Shown here: piece by piece, positions 13,596 through 15,033 of the stretch
How positions within the stretch are numbered: the first letter of the stretch is position 1
Layout: each line of letters starts with the position of its first letter
Source: Clostridiales bacterium
GTDB lineage: Bacteria > Bacillota > Clostridia > Oscillospirales > Acutalibacteraceae
Assembly: GCA_019415925.1 (NCBI GenBank)
Contig: DXYG01000066.1
Span: 1 to 15,033 of the forward strand
Direction of reading: 5' to 3'
DNA length: 15,033 bases
Position numbers and translations under genes: made by a program
Notes under the pieces: generated by a model
What the model was told of the DNA's origin: nothing
What the model saw: only the letters and a program-made list of their open reading frames with translations
Databases searched by the model: none

Positions 13596-14798
13596 ATGGC
13601 AAGAGAAAAATTTGAAAGAAATAAACCCCATGTTAACATTGGTACAATCGGCCACGTTGACCATGGTAAAACAACACTTACTGCTGCTATCACAAAGGTT
13701 CTCAACCTCGAAGGCGACGCTGATTTCGTTGATTACGCTAACATCGATAAGGCTCCCGAGGAGAGAGAGCGTGGTATCACAATCAACACAGCTCACGTTG
13801 AGTATGAAACAGCTAACCGTCACTATGCACACGTTGACTGCCCCGGCCATGCTGACTATGTAAAGAACATGATCACAGGTGCTGCTCAGATGGACGGCGC
13901 TATCCTCGTTGTATCTGCTGCTGACGGTCCTATGCCCCAGACAAGAGAGCACATTCTTCTTTCTCGTCAGGTAGGCGTACCCTACATCGTAGTATTTATG
14001 AACAAGACTGACCAGGTTGACGATCCCGAACTCCTCGAGCTCGTTGAAATGGAAATTCGTGATCTTCTTAACGAGTACGAGTTCCCCGGCGACGATACAC
14101 CTATCATCAAGGGTTCAGCTTATGTTGCTCTTACAAGCGATTCAAAGGATCCCAAGGCTCCCGAGTATGCTTGCATCCACGAGCTTATGGCTGCTGTTGA
14201 CGAGTTCATTCCTACTCCTGACCGTAAGGCTGACCAGCCCTTCCTTATGCCTGTTGAGGACGTATTCACAATCACAGGCCGTGGTACAGTTGCTACAGGT
14301 AGAGTTGAAAGAGGTCAGATTAAGACTTCTGAAGAAGTTGAAATCGTTGGTCTTACAGATGAAAAGAGAAAAGTTGTTGTTACAGGTCTTGAAATGTTCA
14401 GAAAGACTCTTGACTATGCAGAGGCAGGCGACAACGTAGGTGTACTTCTCCGTGGTGTTCAGAGAACTGAAATCCAGAGAGGTCAGGTACTTGCAAAGCC
14501 CGGTACAATTCACCCCCACACAAAGTTCCGTGGTCAGGTTTACGTTCTTACTAAGGACGAGGGCGGCCGTCATACACCTTTCTTCAACAACTATCGTCCC
14601 CAGTTCTATTTCAGAACAACTGACGTTACAGGTACAATCTCACTTCCCGAGGGAACAGAGATGTGTATGCCCGGTGATAACGTTGAAATGGACGTTGAGC
14701 TTATCACTCCTATCGCTATCGAAGTTGGTCTTCGTTTCGCTATCCGTGAAGGCGGTAGAACAGTAGGTTCAGGCGCAGTTATCGCTATTAACGAGTAA
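13596..14798 (+). CDS. tuf: Elongation factor Tu
   Basis: This 400-residue GTPase delivers aminoacyl-tRNA to the ribosome. Motifs: GHVDHGKTTLTAAIT (G1), RGITINTAHVEYET (G2), DCPGHADYVKNMITGAAQMD (G3), NKTD (G4) and GSAYVAL (G5 region), followed by the two beta-barrel domains (ITGRGTVATGRVERG and the C-terminal REGGRTVGSGAV). G4 is most often NKCD and G5 GSALKAL in bacterial EF-Tu, so Thr for Cys and Tyr-Val for Leu-Lys are noteworthy but keep the essential N-K-x-D. AAGGAGGAA lies about six bases before the ATG. It is the last gene of the str operon, with its own promoter and a terminator 37 bases after the stop. Confidence 0.98.
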   Translation: MAREKFERNKPHVNIGTIGHVDHGKTTLTAAITKVLNLEGDADFVDYANIDKAPEERERGITINTAHVEYETANRHYAHVDCPGHADYVKNMITGAAQMDGAILVVSAADGPMPQTREHILLSRQVGVPYIVVFMNKTDQVDDPELLELVEMEIRDLLNEYEFPGDDTPIIKGSAYVALTSDSKDPKAPEYACIHELMAAVDEFIPTPDRKADQPFLMPVEDVFTITGRGTVATGRVERGQIKTSEEVEIVGLTDEKRKVVVTGLEMFRKTLDYAEAGDNVGVLLRGVQRTEIQRGQVLAKPGTIHPHTKFRGQVYVLTKDEGGRHTPFFNNYRPQFYFRTTDVTGTISLPEGTEMCMPGDNVEMDVELITPIAIEVGLRFAIREGGRTVGSGAVIAINE

Positions 14799-14835
14799 TT
14801 TTTAGTCGATTAACTCACTATAAATTTTAAAATTT

Positions 14836-14866
14836 GGCTGCTTTGCATTTGCAAGGCAGCCTTTTT
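14836..14866 (+). terminator. Rho-independent terminator of the str operon
   Basis: GGCTGCTTTGCA (14836-14847) and TGCAAGGCAGCC (14850-14861) pair over 11-12 bases with one wobble, followed by five T. Confidence 0.92.
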
Positions 14867-14933
14867 GTATATAATTTAATCCGATAATTCATTTATCTTA
14901 ACTGTATATGTTTAGTTTTGTAAAAAAGATAAA

Positions 14934-15023
14934 CCAAAATTTAGTGGTGAGTTGACTCGCAAAAAAATTAAAAATTTTGGTCAAGCCTTTTTTAAAGGCT
15001 TGCGGGTGTGGGCAGAGCCCACA
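14934..15023. repeat. Chain of three hairpins, probable dispersed intergenic repeat
   Basis: CCAAAATTT (14934-14942) pairs with AAATTTTGG (14972-14980) and encloses a small GAGT-TG-ACTC stem. Next are CAAGCCTTT-TTT-AAAGGCTTG (14982-15002) and TGTGGGC-AGA-GCCCACA (15007-15023). All arms are perfect. The element lies after the str terminator and runs toward the window end, with no ORF. On the minus strand the middle hairpin is followed by AT-rich DNA with T-runs and could end a convergent gene beyond the window. Confidence 0.6.
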
Positions 15024-15033
15024 AAAAGATTGC

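Overview
The window looks like a chromosomal segment of an endospore-forming, low-to-moderate GC Firmicute. The Oscillospiraceae/Ruminococcaceae group (for example relatives of [Eubacterium] siraeum) fits best. The reasons are a SpoVAE-type spore membrane protein, Gram-positive ribosome binding sites (AGGAGG) before nearly every gene, canonical SigA-like promoters, a str operon of the Firmicutes type, and intergenic spaces packed with short hairpin repeats. The genus is inference. Coding density is ordinary and no phage, plasmid, transposase, CRISPR or defence gene was seen.

Layout. (1) 1-160: an imperfect inverted repeat at the window edge. (2) 160-528, minus strand: spoVAE-like gene standing alone. 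(3) 529-770: divergent intergenic region with a promoter and a 21-bp-spaced direct repeat. (4) 771-5612: a four-gene, tightly coupled operon (ATPase, permease, GldG-like auxiliary protein, DUF4340 protein) forming an ABC-2 type export-like complex of unknown substrate, closed by a strong terminator. (5) 5668-6041: a mosaic of palindromic and heptameric repeats. (6) 6103-7508: a GT2 glycosyltransferase plus GtrA-like flippase pair, probably modifying a cell-envelope glycan through a polyprenyl-phosphate-sugar, again followed by a terminator. (7) 7578-8108: a long non-coding regulatory region with an 11-bp-spaced array of OmpR-family-like boxes, a near-perfect promoter and a structured leader RNA. 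(8) 8109-9278: a secreted DUF348/G5/3D-domain cell-wall protein. (9) 9425-9994: a small putative lipoprotein. (10) 10142-14866: the str operon rpsL-rpsG-fusA-tuf with its own promoter, an attenuator-like leader, a long rpsL-rpsG spacer, an internal tuf promoter and a final terminator. (11) 14934-15023: a chain of three hairpins typical of a dispersed intergenic repeat.

Taken together, the protein-coding content is known: envelope transport and glycosylation, cell-wall remodelling, sporulation and translation. I see no new protein system. The less explained material is non-coding: the box array and leader RNA before the 3D-domain gene, the twin palindromes and leader before rpsL, and the nested repeat element at 5668-6041.
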